Source of the DNA: Pseudomonas fluorescens
Lineage (GTDB): Bacteria; Pseudomonadota; Gammaproteobacteria; Pseudomonadales; Pseudomonadaceae
Assembly (NCBI RefSeq): GCF_001623525.1
Contig: NZ_CP015225.1
Coordinates: 2,728,001-2,792,000, forward strand
DNA: 64,000 bases
Direction: 5' to 3'
This document shows positions 39,771 to 49,196 of this stretch, in pieces; position 1 is the stretch's first letter, and every line of letters starts with the position of its first letter. The translations under genes and the position numbers were made by a program. The notes beneath the pieces were generated by a model. That model was given only the letters and a program-made list of their open reading frames with translations, ran no database searches and was not told the DNA's origin.

Positions 39771-42162
39771 CCATCACGCCGTAGAGAAGACCCAAGCCGA
39801 ACTGGCCGAGCTGTTCGCCCGCGACCTGACCACTGGCGTGGGCCGCAGCGTCAAGCACGACAGCGCCGCCAAGCATGTGTCCGGCGAAGCGCAGTACATC
39901 GATGACCGCCTGGAATTCCCGAACCAGTTGCACGTCTACGCCCGGCTATCGGACCGCGCCCACGCCCGGATCATCCGCATCGACACCGCGCCCTGCTACG
40001 CCTTCGAAGGTGTGCGCATCGCCATTACCCACCAAGACATCCCCGGCCTGAAGGACATCGGCCCACTGTTGCCCGGCGATCCGTTGCTGGCCATCGATGA
40101 CGTGCAGTTCGTCGGTCAACCGGTGCTGGCCGTCGCCGCCAAGGACCTGGACACCGCCCGCCAGGCCGCGATGGCGGCCATCGTCGAATACGAAGACCTG
40201 GAGCCGGTACTGGACGTGGTCGAAGCCCTGCGCAAACGGCATTTCGTGCTCGACAGCCACACCCACCAGCGCGGTGACTCGGCCACGGCCCTGGCGAGCG
40301 CCGAGCATCGCATCCAGGGTTCGCTGCACATCGGCGGCCAGGAACACTTTTACCTGGAAACCCAGATCTCCTCGGTGATGCCCACCGAAGATGGCGGCAT
40401 GATCGTCTATTGCTCGACCCAGAACCCCACCGAAGTGCAGAAACTGGTGGCCGAAGTGCTGGGCGTGTCGATGAACAAGGTCGTGGTGGACATGCGCCGC
40501 ATGGGCGGTGGGTTCGGCGGCAAGGAAACCCAAGCCGCCAGCCCGGCGTGCCTGTGCGCCGTCATCGCCCACCTCACGGGCCAGCCAACCAAGATGCGCC
40601 TGCCCCGGGTCGAAGACATGCTGATGACCGGCAAGCGCCACCCCTTCTACATCGAATACGACGTCGGCTTCGACAGCCGCGGCCGCTTGCATGGCATCGC
40701 CCTGGAACTGGCGGGCAACTGCGGTTGCTCGCCGGACCTGTCGGCCTCGATTGTCGACCGGGCGATGTTCCATGCCGACAACGCCTATTACCTGGGCGAT
40801 GCGACCATCAACGGCCACCGCTGCAAGACCAACACCGCCTCGAACACCGCATACCGTGGTTTCGGCGGGCCGCAAGGCATGGTCGCCATCGAAGAGGTGA
40901 TGGATGCCATCGCCCGGCACCTCGGGCTCGATCCGCTGGCCGTGCGCAAGGCCAACTACTACGGCAAGACCGAGCGCAACGTCACCCACTACTACCAGAC
41001 TGTCGAGCACAACATGCTCGAGGAAATGACCGCCGAGCTTGAGCAAAGCAGCCAGTACGCCGAACGCCGCGAGGCGATCCGTTGCTACAACGCCAATAGC
41101 CCGATCCTGAAAAAAGGCCTGGCGCTGACCCCGGTGAAATTCGGCATTTCGTTCACCGCCAGTTTCCTCAACCAGGCCGGCGCGCTGATCCACGTCTACA
41201 CCGATGGCAGCATCCACCTGAACCATGGCGGCACCGAAATGGGCCAAGGCCTGAACACCAAGGTCGCGCAAGTGGTGGCCGAGGTGTTCCAGGTGGAAAT
41301 GGACCGGGTGCAAATCACCGCGACCAACACCGACAAAGTGCCGAACACCTCGCCCACCGCGGCGTCCAGCGGCGCCGACCTGAACGGCAAGGCGGCGCAG
41401 AATGCGGCCGAGACCATCAAGCAGCGCCTGGTGGAATTCGCTGCACGGCAGTACAAGGTCAGCGAAGAAGACGTGGAATTCCACAACGGCCATGTGCGGG
41501 TGCGCGACCACATCCTGACCTTTGAGGCGCTGGTGCAGCAGGCGTATTTCGCCCAGGTTTCGCTATCGAGCACTGGCTTCTACAAGACCCCGAAAATCTA
41601 CTACGACCGCAGCCAGGCCCGCGGCCGCCCCTTCTACTACTACGCCTTTGGCGCGGCCTGTGCCGAAGTGATCGTCGACACCCTCACCGGCGAGTACAAG
41701 ATGCTGCGCACCGACATCCTCCACGACGTTGGCGCCTCGCTGAACCCGGCCATCGACGTCGGCCAGGTCGAGGGTGGTTTCATCCAGGGCATGGGCTGGC
41801 TGACCATGGAAGAACTGGTGTGGAACGACAAGGGCAAGCTGATGACCAATGGCCCGGCCAGCTACAAGATCCCCGCCGTGGCCGACATGCCGCTGGACCT
41901 GCGGGTCAAACTGGTGGAAAACCGCAAGAACCCAGAGGACACGGTGTTCCACTCCAAAGCCGTGGGTGAACCGCCGTTCATGCTCGGCATTGCCGCGTGG
42001 TGCGCCATCAAGGACGCGGTGGCGAGCCTGGGGGATTACCAGCACCAACCGAACATCGACGCCCCGGCAACGCCGGAGCGGGTGTTGTGGGGGTGTGAGC
42101 AGATGCGGCAGTTGAAGACCGTGAAGCCTGCGCAAGTCGCGGCCGAGCTAGCTCCGCTTTGA
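39763..42162 (+). CDS. xdhB: Xanthine dehydrogenase large (molybdopterin) subunit
   Basis: This 799-residue catalytic subunit oxidises hypoxanthine and xanthine to urate. Molybdopterin-binding motifs are visible (GGFGGKETQA, NTAYRGFGGPQG, HGGTEMGQGLNTK) as is the late GEPPFMLGIAAW with the catalytic glutamate. Length is typical for the two-subunit bacterial enzyme. It starts inside the end of xdhA and is followed by a REP pair before xdhC. Confidence 0.95.
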   Translation: MSNHHAVEKTQAELAELFARDLTTGVGRSVKHDSAAKHVSGEAQYIDDRLEFPNQLHVYARLSDRAHARIIRIDTAPCYAFEGVRIAITHQDIPGLKDIGPLLPGDPLLAIDDVQFVGQPVLAVAAKDLDTARQAAMAAIVEYEDLEPVLDVVEALRKRHFVLDSHTHQRGDSATALASAEHRIQGSLHIGGQEHFYLETQISSVMPTEDGGMIVYCSTQNPTEVQKLVAEVLGVSMNKVVVDMRRMGGGFGGKETQAASPACLCAVIAHLTGQPTKMRLPRVEDMLMTGKRHPFYIEYDVGFDSRGRLHGIALELAGNCGCSPDLSASIVDRAMFHADNAYYLGDATINGHRCKTNTASNTAYRGFGGPQGMVAIEEVMDAIARHLGLDPLAVRKANYYGKTERNVTHYYQTVEHNMLEEMTAELEQSSQYAERREAIRCYNANSPILKKGLALTPVKFGISFTASFLNQAGALIHVYTDGSIHLNHGGTEMGQGLNTKVAQVVAEVFQVEMDRVQITATNTDKVPNTSPTAASSGADLNGKAAQNAAETIKQRLVEFAARQYKVSEEDVEFHNGHVRVRDHILTFEALVQQAYFAQVSLSSTGFYKTPKIYYDRSQARGRPFYYYAFGAACAEVIVDTLTGEYKMLRTDILHDVGASLNPAIDVGQVEGGFIQGMGWLTMEELVWNDKGKLMTNGPASYKIPAVADMPLDLRVKLVENRKNPEDTVFHSKAVGEPPFMLGIAAWCAIKDAVASLGDYQHQPNIDAPATPERVLWGCEQMRQLKTVKPAQVAAELAPL

Positions 42163-42182
42163 AGAGCAGACGCGGAGCGTAA

Positions 42183-42298
42183 TGATCGTTCCCACGCTCT
42201 GCGTGGGAATGCAGCCCCCGACGCTCTGCGTCGAAGTTTGAAGAGCGGACGCGGAGCGTCCAAAGATGCATTCCCACGCAGAGCGTGGGAACGATCAG
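42183..42298. repeat. Paired REP element, family C
   Basis: GATCGTTCCCACGCTCTGCG units and their reverse complement enclose a pair of GACGCTCTGCGTC-type palindromes. The element separates xdhB from xdhC; copies are at 44490 and, in minimal form, 46954. Confidence 0.85.
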
Positions 42299-42316
42299 TC
42301 AGATGTCGAGGTGAAT

Positions 42317-43159
42317 ATGTACAACTGGATCAGCGCCCTCGCCGACCTGCAAACCCGCGGCGAACCCTGCGTGCTGGTGACGATCATCGAAGAACTCGGC
42401 TCCACCCCACGCAACGCCGGTTCGAAAATGGTCATCAGCGCCAGCCAGACGTTCGACACCATCGGTGGCGGGCACCTGGAATACAAGGCCATGGAAATCG
42501 CCCGGCACATGCTCGCCAGCGGCCAGCAAAACACCCATCTGGAGCGCTTCAGCCTCGGTGCGAGCCTGGGCCAGTGCTGCGGTGGCGTCACCGTGTTGCT
42601 GTTCGAACCCATGGGCCAGGTCCAGGCGCAAATCGCCGTGTTCGGCGCCGGCCATGTCGGCCGCGCCCTGGTGCCGCTGCTGGCGAGCCTGCCCTGCAAA
42701 GTGCGCTGGATCGATTCGCGGGAGGCGGAGTTCCCCGAACACCTGCCCCATGGCGTGCGCAAGATCGTCAGCGAAGAGCCACTGGATGAAGTCGACGAAT
42801 TGCCCGCCGGCAGCTACTGCATCGTCATGACCCACAATCATCAGCTCGACCTGGAACTGAGCGCCGCGATCCTCAAGCGCAACGACTTCGCCTACTTCGG
42901 CCTGATTGGCTCAAGGACCAAACGGGTCAAGTTCGAACATCGCCTGCGTGATCGCGGCTTCGACAGCGCCACCTTGCAGCGCATGCGTTGCCCCATGGGC
43001 ATCGGCGAAGTCAAAGGCAAGTTGCCTGTGGAAATCGCCATCTCCATCGCCGGCGAAATCATCGCCACCTATAACGCGGATTTCGGCCAGCACACCGCCC
43101 GCGCCGAACCGATCGCCAAGCTGCTACCGGCCTCGCGCCGCAGCCAGGCGAACCGTTGA
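42317..43159 (+). CDS. xdhC: Xanthine dehydrogenase accessory protein XdhC
   Basis: This 280-residue chaperone brings sulfurated molybdenum cofactor to XdhB. It has the N-terminal MYNWISALADLQTRGEPCVLVTI segment, a DTIGGGHLE motif, a Rossmann-like VFGAGHVGRALVPLL core and the GLIGSRTKRVKF motif. The ATG at 42317 follows CGAGGTGA; the longer frame upstream runs into a repeat and is not coding. It is followed by guaD after 19 bases. Confidence 0.93.
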   Translation: MYNWISALADLQTRGEPCVLVTIIEELGSTPRNAGSKMVISASQTFDTIGGGHLEYKAMEIARHMLASGQQNTHLERFSLGASLGQCCGGVTVLLFEPMGQVQAQIAVFGAGHVGRALVPLLASLPCKVRWIDSREAEFPEHLPHGVRKIVSEEPLDEVDELPAGSYCIVMTHNHQLDLELSAAILKRNDFAYFGLIGSRTKRVKFEHRLRDRGFDSATLQRMRCPMGIGEVKGKLPVEIAISIAGEIIATYNADFGQHTARAEPIAKLLPASRRSQANR

Positions 43160-43178
43160 ACACTCGTTGAGAATTCCC

Positions 43179-44483
43179 ATGCCCCTGACACGCAAAGCCT
43201 ACCGCGCCGCCCTGCTCCACAGCCTCGCCGACCCGGCCGAAGTCGGTATCGAGGCGTCCTATGAATATTTCGAAGACGGTTTGCTGGTGGTGGAAAACGG
43301 CCAGATCAGCGCCATCGGTCACGCCCGCGACCTGCTGCCGACCCTGGCAACTGACATCGAAGTCATTCATTACCCGGATGCGCTGATCACCCCCGGCTTG
43401 ATCGACACCCACATTCACTTGCCCCAGACCGGCATGGTCGGCGCCTATGGCGAGCAATTGCTGGACTGGCTCAACACCTACACCTTCCCCTGCGAAAGCC
43501 AGTTCGTCGACAAGGCCCACGCCGATGCCGTGGCCGATATTTTCGTCAAGGAACTGCTGCGCAACGGCACCACCACCGCGCTGGTGTTCGGCAGCGTGCA
43601 CCCGCAATCGGTGAATTCGTTTTTTGAAGTGGCCCAGAAGCTCGACCTGCGAATGATCGCCGGCAAAGTGATGATGGATCGCAATGCTCCGGACTATCTG
43701 GTCGACACGGCCGAATCCAGCTACACCGAGAGCAAGGCGCTGATCGAGCGCTGGCACGGCAAGGGCCGCCTGCACTACGCGGTGACCCCACGCTTCGCGC
43801 CCACCAGCACTGCGGAGCAATTGACCCTGGCTGGTCAGTTGCTGGGGGAATATCCCGATTTGTACATGCAGACCCACATCAGTGAAAACCTGCAGGAAGT
43901 GCAATGGGTCAAAGAGCTGTTCCCGGAGCGCAAGGGTTACCTGGACGTCTACGACCACTACCAACTGCTCGGCGAACGCTCGGTGTTCGCCCACGGCGTG
44001 CACCTGTGCGACGACGAATGCGCTCGCCTGGCCGAGACCGGTTCGGCCATCGCCTTCTGCCCCACCTCGAACTTTTTCCTGGGCAGCGGCCTGTTCAACC
44101 TGCCGATGGCCGAAAAACACAAGGTGAACGTAGGGTTGGGCACGGATGTGGGCGGCGGCACCAGTTTTTCGCTGCTGCAAACCCTCAACGAAGCCTACAA
44201 GGTGATGCAGTTGCAGGGCGCGCGGCTGAGCCCGTTCAAGTCGCTGTACCTGGCCACCCTCGGCGGCGCCCGGGCCCTGCGCCTGGAGGACAAGATCGGG
44301 ACGTTGCAGCCGGGCACCGACGCGGATTTCCTGGTATTGGACTACAACGCCACGCCGCTGCTGGGCTATCGCCTCAAGCAGGCCAAGGACATTGCCGAGC
44401 GGTTGTTCGTGCTGATGACGCTGGGGGATGACCGGACGGTAGCGCAGACTTATGCGGCCGGTAAATTGGTGCATCAGCGGTAG
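43179..44483 (+). CDS. guaD: Guanine deaminase
   Basis: This 434-residue amidohydrolase converts guanine to xanthine, feeding XdhAB. It shows the metal motif HIH in DTHIHLPQTG, the histidine in MQTHISEN, the later FAHGVHL histidine, and the metal-binding aspartate in GLGTDVGGGTS. It ends the xdhABC-guaD run and is followed by a family C repeat. Confidence 0.94.
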   Translation: MPLTRKAYRAALLHSLADPAEVGIEASYEYFEDGLLVVENGQISAIGHARDLLPTLATDIEVIHYPDALITPGLIDTHIHLPQTGMVGAYGEQLLDWLNTYTFPCESQFVDKAHADAVADIFVKELLRNGTTTALVFGSVHPQSVNSFFEVAQKLDLRMIAGKVMMDRNAPDYLVDTAESSYTESKALIERWHGKGRLHYAVTPRFAPTSTAEQLTLAGQLLGEYPDLYMQTHISENLQEVQWVKELFPERKGYLDVYDHYQLLGERSVFAHGVHLCDDECARLAETGSAIAFCPTSNFFLGSGLFNLPMAEKHKVNVGLGTDVGGGTSFSLLQTLNEAYKVMQLQGARLSPFKSLYLATLGGARALRLEDKIGTLQPGTDADFLVLDYNATPLLGYRLKQAKDIAERLFVLMTLGDDRTVAQTYAAGKLVHQR

Positions 44484-44489
44484 TCCCAC

Positions 44490-44600
44490 TGATCGTTCCC
44501 ACGCTCTGCGTGGGAATGCAGCCCGGGACGCTCCGCGTCCCCAAGAGCCGAACGCGGAGCGTCCGTTGAGGCATTCCCACGCAGAGCGTGGGAACGATCG
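44490..44600. repeat. Paired REP element, family C
   Basis: TGATCGTTCCCACGCTCTGC units in opposite orientation lie between the convergent guaD and GntR genes, where the hairpin may also end both transcripts. Confidence 0.85.
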
Positions 44601-44626
44601 GGGTCGGTGCCGCTGACGCCACTCAA

Positions 44627-45391
44627 TCAGAGCTTGGCCGTCGACCGCCCCGGCTTCTTGCTCTGCAACAAATGCGAGAACACCGCATGCAAGTCATCCG
44701 ACGCGCTTTCCTCGTCGAGGTTGAGCTTGCTATCGATGTGGTCCATGTGATGCATCATCAGGTCCACGGCCAGTGTGGCATCGCGGGCCTCGATGGCGTC
44801 GATCAACTGAGTGTGTTCGTCATAGGAACAGTGGGAGCGGTTGCCGCTTTCGTATTGGGCGATGATCAGCGACGTCTGGGACACGAGGCTGCGCTGGAAA
44901 CTGATCAGCGGGGCGTTCTTCGCCGCTTCGGCCAGCTTGAGGTGGAACTCGCCCGACAAACGGATGCCGGCGCCGCGGTCGCCACGGGAGAAACTGTCGC
45001 GTTCGTCGCTGACCATCTGCCGCAGCTCAGCCAATTGTTCAGCCGTGGCATGCTGCACCGCCAATTCGGTGATCGCCCTTTCCACCAGGCGCCGGGCCAT
45101 GAAGACCTGGCGAGCCTCTTCGACACTCGGGCTGGCCACCACGGCGCCGCGGTTGGGCCGCAGCAACACCACGCCTTCGTGGGCCAGGCGTGACAGCGCC
45201 CGACGAATAATCGTGCGGCTGACCCCGAAAATCTCCCCCAGTGCCTCTTCGCTCAACTTGGTACCGGGCGCCAGGCGTTGTTCGAGGATAGCCTCGAAGA
45301 TATGCGCATAGACAATATCGTCCTGGGTTCCGCTGCGGCCGGCTTTACCGGCTCGCGGTTGTTTCTTGAGGGGTTGCAACTGTTCGTTCAT
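44627..45391 (-). CDS. GntR-family regulator with FCD domain (PA1520-like)
   Basis: This 254-residue regulator has a poorly conserved basic N-terminal tail (about 30 residues), a winged helix (IFEAILEQRLAPGTKLSEEAL, VSRTIIRRALSRLAHEG) and an FCD domain with conserved histidines in HLKLAEAAKN and DEHTQLIDAI. In PAO1 a regulator at the same place follows guaD, so a role in purine control is likely. The start MNEQL at 45391 was chosen for domain length; the frame extends upstream without support. A TTGT-N2-ACAA site about 95 bases upstream may be its operator. Confidence 0.85.
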   Translation of the reverse strand: MNEQLQPLKKQPRAGKAGRSGTQDDIVYAHIFEAILEQRLAPGTKLSEEALGEIFGVSRTIIRRALSRLAHEGVVLLRPNRGAVVASPSVEEARQVFMARRLVERAITELAVQHATAEQLAELRQMVSDERDSFSRGDRGAGIRLSGEFHLKLAEAAKNAPLISFQRSLVSQTSLIIAQYESGNRSHCSYDEHTQLIDAIEARDATLAVDLMMHHMDHIDSKLNLDEESASDDLHAVFSHLLQSKKPGRSTAKL

Positions 45392-45484
45392 GGGCACTCG
45401 GGTCGGGAAAACGGCGGCGAATTGACCGTGACTGTAATACGGCACAGCGGGTCGCTGGCAAGTATCGCGTAAATGACACGGCGA

Positions 45485-45494
45485 TTGTACACAA
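45485..45494. promoter_or_regulatory. Possible GntR/FCD operator
   Basis: TTGTACACAA has the TTGT-N2-ACAA form of many FCD-type GntR operators (for example TTGTATACAA). It stands upstream of the GntR gene in the 375-base region shared with benE, whose remaining content is a family A repeat pair. Confidence 0.35.
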
Positions 45495-45588
45495 CCTCTG
45501 ATGGCAACACGACTGTACGGCTGTTTGCGGGCATGGCTGTATTGCAATCGGCTACTGCGTTGAGTTTAGGCTTAAAACCAAAACCCTG

Positions 45589-45718
45589 TGGCGAGGGAGC
45601 TTGCTCCCGCTGGCGTGCGGAGCACGCCCAAACAGACCGACGCCGTATGGCCTGACCCACCGCATCGGCTGGTTTTGGGGCGGCTGCGCCACCCAGCGGG
45701 AGCAAGCTCCCTCGCCAC
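45589..45718. repeat. Paired REP element, family A
   Basis: Inverted GGCGAGGGAGCTTGCTCCCGC units flank a spacer with two GCGCC-type palindromes, 48 bases before benE. Confidence 0.85.
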
Positions 45719-45766
45719 CGGGCTGCTTCAGATTCTGCCAATTTATAATAAGGATCATCGTCCACC

Positions 45767-46957
45767 ATGACCGAAGTCACGACCACGCCACTTCGTCCAT
45801 TCGCCGACACCTCACCCTCGGCCATCGTCGCCGGGTTCATCGCGATGATGACCGGCTACACCAGTTCCCTGGTGCTGATGTTCCAGGCCGGGCAGGCAGC
45901 CGGGCTGACCAGCGGACAGATTTCTTCGTGGATCTGGGCAATTTCCATCGGCATGGCGGTGTGTTCCATCGGCCTATCGCTGCGCTATCGCACACCGATC
46001 ACCATCGCCTGGTCGACACCCGGCGCAGCGCTGCTGATCACCAGTCTGGGTGGCGTGAGTTATGGCGAGGCCATCGGCGCCTATATCACCTGTGCAGTAT
46101 TGGTGACGATCTGTGGCCTGACCGGCAGTTTCGAGCGCCTGGTCAAGCGCATCCCGGCCTCGCTGGCGGCGGCGTTGCTGGCGGGGATCCTGTTCAAGAT
46201 CGGCAGCGAGATCTTCGTCGCCACCCAGCATCGCACCGGCCTGGTGCTGGGGATGTTTTTCACCTACCTGATCGTCAAGCGCCTGTCGCCCCGCTATGCG
46301 GTACTGGCGGCATTGTTGATCGGTACGGCGCTGTCGGGCCTGTTGGGGCTGCTGGACTTCAGCGGCTTCGCCCTGGAAGTCGCGACACCGGTGTGGACCA
46401 CGCCGCACTTTTCCCTGGCGGCCACCATCAGCATCGGCATTCCGTTGTTCGTGGTGGCGATGACCTCGCAGAACATGCCCGGCATCGCCGTGCTGCGGGC
46501 CGACGGCTACAACGTGCCGGCCTCGCCGCTGATCACCAGCACCGGCATCGCTTCGCTACTGCTGGCGCCGTTCGGCTCCCATGGCATCAACCTGGCGGCC
46601 ATCAGCGCGGCGATCTGCACCGGCCCCCACGCCCACGAAGATCGCAACAAGCGCTACACGGCGGCGGTCTGGTGCGGGGTCTTCTACGGGATTGCCGGGG
46701 TGTTTGGCGCCACGCTGGCGGCGTTGTTCGCGGCGCTGCCCAAGGAACTGGTGCTGTCCATCGCGGCCTTGGCGCTGTTCGGGTCGATCATCAATGGCTT
46801 GAGCATCGCCATGAGTGAAGTGAAGGAGCGGGAAGCGGCGTTGATCACCTTCATGGTCACGGCGTCGGGGCTGACGCTGTTCTCCATCGGTTCGGCGTTC
46901 TGGGGGATTGTGGCGGGGGTGTTGACGTTGCTGATCCTGAACTGGCGCAAGGATTGA
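45767..46957 (+). CDS. benE: BenE-family transporter
   Basis: This 396-residue membrane protein has about 12 hydrophobic segments and matches the BenE family of proton-coupled aromatic acid importers (GFIAMMTGYTSSLVLMFQAG, ITIAWSTPGAALL, VVAMTSQNMPGIAVLRADGY, APFGSHGINLAAISAAICTG). No ben catabolic genes are nearby; it lies next to purine degradation genes, where PAO1 has a nucleobase-type transporter. BenE shares the fold of nucleobase carriers, so a purine-related substrate is possible but unproved. Its stop codon lies inside a small family C palindrome. Confidence 0.85.
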   Translation: MTEVTTTPLRPFADTSPSAIVAGFIAMMTGYTSSLVLMFQAGQAAGLTSGQISSWIWAISIGMAVCSIGLSLRYRTPITIAWSTPGAALLITSLGGVSYGEAIGAYITCAVLVTICGLTGSFERLVKRIPASLAAALLAGILFKIGSEIFVATQHRTGLVLGMFFTYLIVKRLSPRYAVLAALLIGTALSGLLGLLDFSGFALEVATPVWTTPHFSLAATISIGIPLFVVAMTSQNMPGIAVLRADGYNVPASPLITSTGIASLLLAPFGSHGINLAAISAAICTGPHAHEDRNKRYTAAVWCGVFYGIAGVFGATLAALFAALPKELVLSIAALALFGSIINGLSIAMSEVKEREAALITFMVTASGLTLFSIGSAFWGIVAGVLTLLILNWRKD

Positions 46958-46986
46958 TCGTTCCCACGCAGCGTGGGAACGATCAA
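46954..46986. repeat. Minimal family C palindrome overlapping the benE stop codon
   Basis: TTGATCGTTCCCACGC and its reverse complement are separated by one base. The TGA of benE (46955-46957) is part of the left arm. It may serve as the benE terminator. Confidence 0.8.
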
Positions 46987-47063
46987 AGCTTGTAGCTTCA
47001 AGCTTCAAGCTTCAAGCTTCAAGCGCTTGGACTTGCCGCTCGAAGCTCGAAGCTTGCAGCTTA
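46987..47063. repeat. REP-like element with four AGCTTCA repeats
   Basis: Four exact tandem copies of AGCTTCA (46994-47021) are followed by GCGCTTGGACTTGCCGCT and AGCTCGAAGCTTGCAGCT. The unit resembles the element at the end of the first ccoP. Confidence 0.7.
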
Positions 47064-47402
47064 CTTCTGATTGATCGGCTTTTCCGGGTACCAGACGTCC
47101 ATCAGCGGGCTCACTTCAACGCTGGTCAGCTCAGGACGCGCCTTGAGCCAGGCTTCAACGGTAGCGCGCTGCTCTTCGGAAACCGAACCACGCTTCTGCA
47201 GGCAAACCAGACCGTAGTCGTCGCCGCCGACGTAGCCCAGGCCGTTGGCTTCCATGGCTTCTTTCAGGAAAGCGTCGAGGAAAGCGTCAATAGCCTCATC
47301 GGCCAGATCTTCTTTGAAATCCAGGTTCAGTTCGAAACCCAGCTCTTGAAATTCATCCACGCACAGTTTTTTGCGCAGACGCTGGGAACGGTTAGTCGCC
47401 AT
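47061..47402 (-). CDS. yggL: YggL family 50S ribosome-binding protein
   Basis: This 113-residue acidic protein has the family pattern RSQRLRKKLCVDEFQELGF, AIDAFLDAFLKEAMEANGLGYVGG and ELTSVEVSPLMDVWYP. YggL proteins associate with the large ribosomal subunit. The ATG at 47402 is preceded by GAGG; upstream codons of the frame are not conserved. Confidence 0.88.
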   Translation of the reverse strand: MATNRSQRLRKKLCVDEFQELGFELNLDFKEDLADEAIDAFLDAFLKEAMEANGLGYVGGDDYGLVCLQKRGSVSEEQRATVEAWLKARPELTSVEVSPLMDVWYPEKPINQK

Positions 47403-47633
47403 TGGAACAATCCTCATAAGTAATAACGGCCGGCACTTTACCAGTTTGGTGCGCCGATTGCCCGACTGATCGGGTGTATCGACCTACCGTCGGTAAAAAA
47501 TAGCGGCCGAAGGGCTCAGGCACGGCCCCAGCCGTTGCGGCTTGGGGCATAATGCCGACACTTTCATGACCGTTGAGGGCGTTCATTTTCATGTCCTCGT
47601 CTTTTCCCCCTCGCCCGTAGGGTTTTATTACAA

Positions 47634-49100
47634 ATGATCAAATCTTTGCGTCCACTGCTTCTGGCCAGCCTTCTTCTTCCCCTGGCCCTCCCTGTCACTG
47701 CCCACGCCGCCACGATCAACACTGCCCTGTCGCCCAATGTGCAAAAGGCCCTCAAGGCCAGCAAACTGCAGAATGACGCCCTGTCCCTGGTGATGGTGCC
47801 GCTCAACGGCCCCGGCACCCCGACCCTGTACAACGCCGATGTCTCGGTCAATCCAGCGTCCACCATGAAACTGGTGACCACCTACGCGGCCCTGGAAATG
47901 CTCGGCCCCAATCACCAGTGGAAAACCGAGTTCTACACCGATGGCACTCTCAGCGGCGGGATCCTCAACGGCAACCTGTACCTCAAGGGCGGCGGCGATC
48001 CCAAGCTGAACATGGAAAAACTCTGGCTGCTGATGCGCGACCTGCGGGCCAACGGCGTGCAGCAGGTCACCGGCGACCTGGTGCTGGACCGCGGCTTCTT
48101 CATCCAGCCGCAACTGCCCGAATTCAACGACGACGGCAACGACGAAAACAAACCGTTCCTGGTCAAGCCCGACTCGTTGCTGGTCAACCTCAAGGCCCTG
48201 CGCTTCGTCGCCCGCAATGACGGCGGCCGGGTGCTGGTGTCGGTGGAGCCGCCGATTGCCAGCATTCGCATCGACAATCAGGTCAAGGCCGTCAACGCCA
48301 AGCAATGCGCCGGCGGTGTGCGCTACAACCCGGTGGCCCAGACGGACGGCAGCGTGACGGTGACCGTCGGCGGCCAGCTCGGTGACGGTTGCAGCTCCCA
48401 GACCTACCTGTCGCTGCTGGACCATGCTACCTACACCGCAGGAGCGGTGCGGGCGATCTGGAAAGAGCTGGGCGGCAGCATCCAGGGCGCGGACCGCCTG
48501 GCCGCGACCCCGAGCAACGCCAAGGTGCTGGCCCGGGCATTCTCCCCGGACCTGGCGGAGATCATCCGCGACATCAACAAATACAGTAACAACACCATGG
48601 CCCAGCAGTTGTTCCTGAGCCTCGGCGCACAGTTCCGTAACGAAGCCGACGGTGATGACGCCAAGGCCGCGCAACGGGTGGTGCGCCAGTGGTTGGCCAA
48701 GAAAGGCATCACCGCGCCGCACCTGGTGATGGAGAACGGCTCCGGCCTGTCCCGCGCCGAACGGGTCAGCGCCCGGGAAATGGCGGCCATGCTGCAAGCC
48801 GCCTGGCGCAGCCCGTACTCGGCCGAGTTCATCAGTTCGATGCCAATTGCCGGCACCGACGGCACCATGCGCAAACGCCTGAAGACCACCGCCATGGCCG
48901 GCGAAGCCCATGTCAAGACCGGCACCCTGAACACCGTCCGCGCCATCGCCGGCTACAGCCGTGACATCAATGGCAACACCTGGGCGGTGGTGGCGATCCT
49001 CAACGATCCGAAACCTTGGGGTGCTTCGTCGGTGCTGGACCAGGTGCTGCTGGACCTGTACCGCCAGCCGAAACTGCCACAGACGGCTTCGGTGCTCTAA
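47634..49100 (+). CDS. dacB: D-alanyl-D-alanine carboxypeptidase/endopeptidase, PBP4 type
   Basis: This 488-residue periplasmic class C penicillin-binding protein trims and cleaves peptidoglycan cross-links. A signal peptide (MIKSLRPLLLASLLLPLALP..AHA, cleavage near 25-26) is followed by the active-site STMK tetrad (S76-K79), the SNN motif in INKYSNNTMAQQ and the KTG motif in HVKTGTL. The large insertion domain typical of PBP4 lies between the first two motifs. All catalytic residues are present. Confidence 0.94.
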   Translation: MIKSLRPLLLASLLLPLALPVTAHAATINTALSPNVQKALKASKLQNDALSLVMVPLNGPGTPTLYNADVSVNPASTMKLVTTYAALEMLGPNHQWKTEFYTDGTLSGGILNGNLYLKGGGDPKLNMEKLWLLMRDLRANGVQQVTGDLVLDRGFFIQPQLPEFNDDGNDENKPFLVKPDSLLVNLKALRFVARNDGGRVLVSVEPPIASIRIDNQVKAVNAKQCAGGVRYNPVAQTDGSVTVTVGGQLGDGCSSQTYLSLLDHATYTAGAVRAIWKELGGSIQGADRLAATPSNAKVLARAFSPDLAEIIRDINKYSNNTMAQQLFLSLGAQFRNEADGDDAKAAQRVVRQWLAKKGITAPHLVMENGSGLSRAERVSAREMAAMLQAAWRSPYSAEFISSMPIAGTDGTMRKRLKTTAMAGEAHVKTGTLNTVRAIAGYSRDINGNTWAVVAILNDPKPWGASSVLDQVLLDLYRQPKLPQTASVL

Positions 49101-49138
49101 TCTCTTGATTCGCCGCAATTTCAGCGGCTCTGGAAAAC

Positions 49139-49169
49139 AGTGTGGGCGCGGGCTTGCTCGCTCCCACTC
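49139..49169. repeat. Single degenerate REP unit, family B
   Basis: GTGTGGGCGCGGGCTTGCTC followed by GCTCCCAC forms an imperfect hairpin between the convergent dacB and GGDEF genes. Confidence 0.6.
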
Positions 49170-49196
49170 TTCGCCCCCTATACCCAGCCTAAGTGG

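Noticed and set aside
42266..42316. Upstream in-frame start for xdhC
   Set aside because: The extension is translated from a family C repeat; the ATG at 42317 has a ribosome binding site and the family N-terminus.
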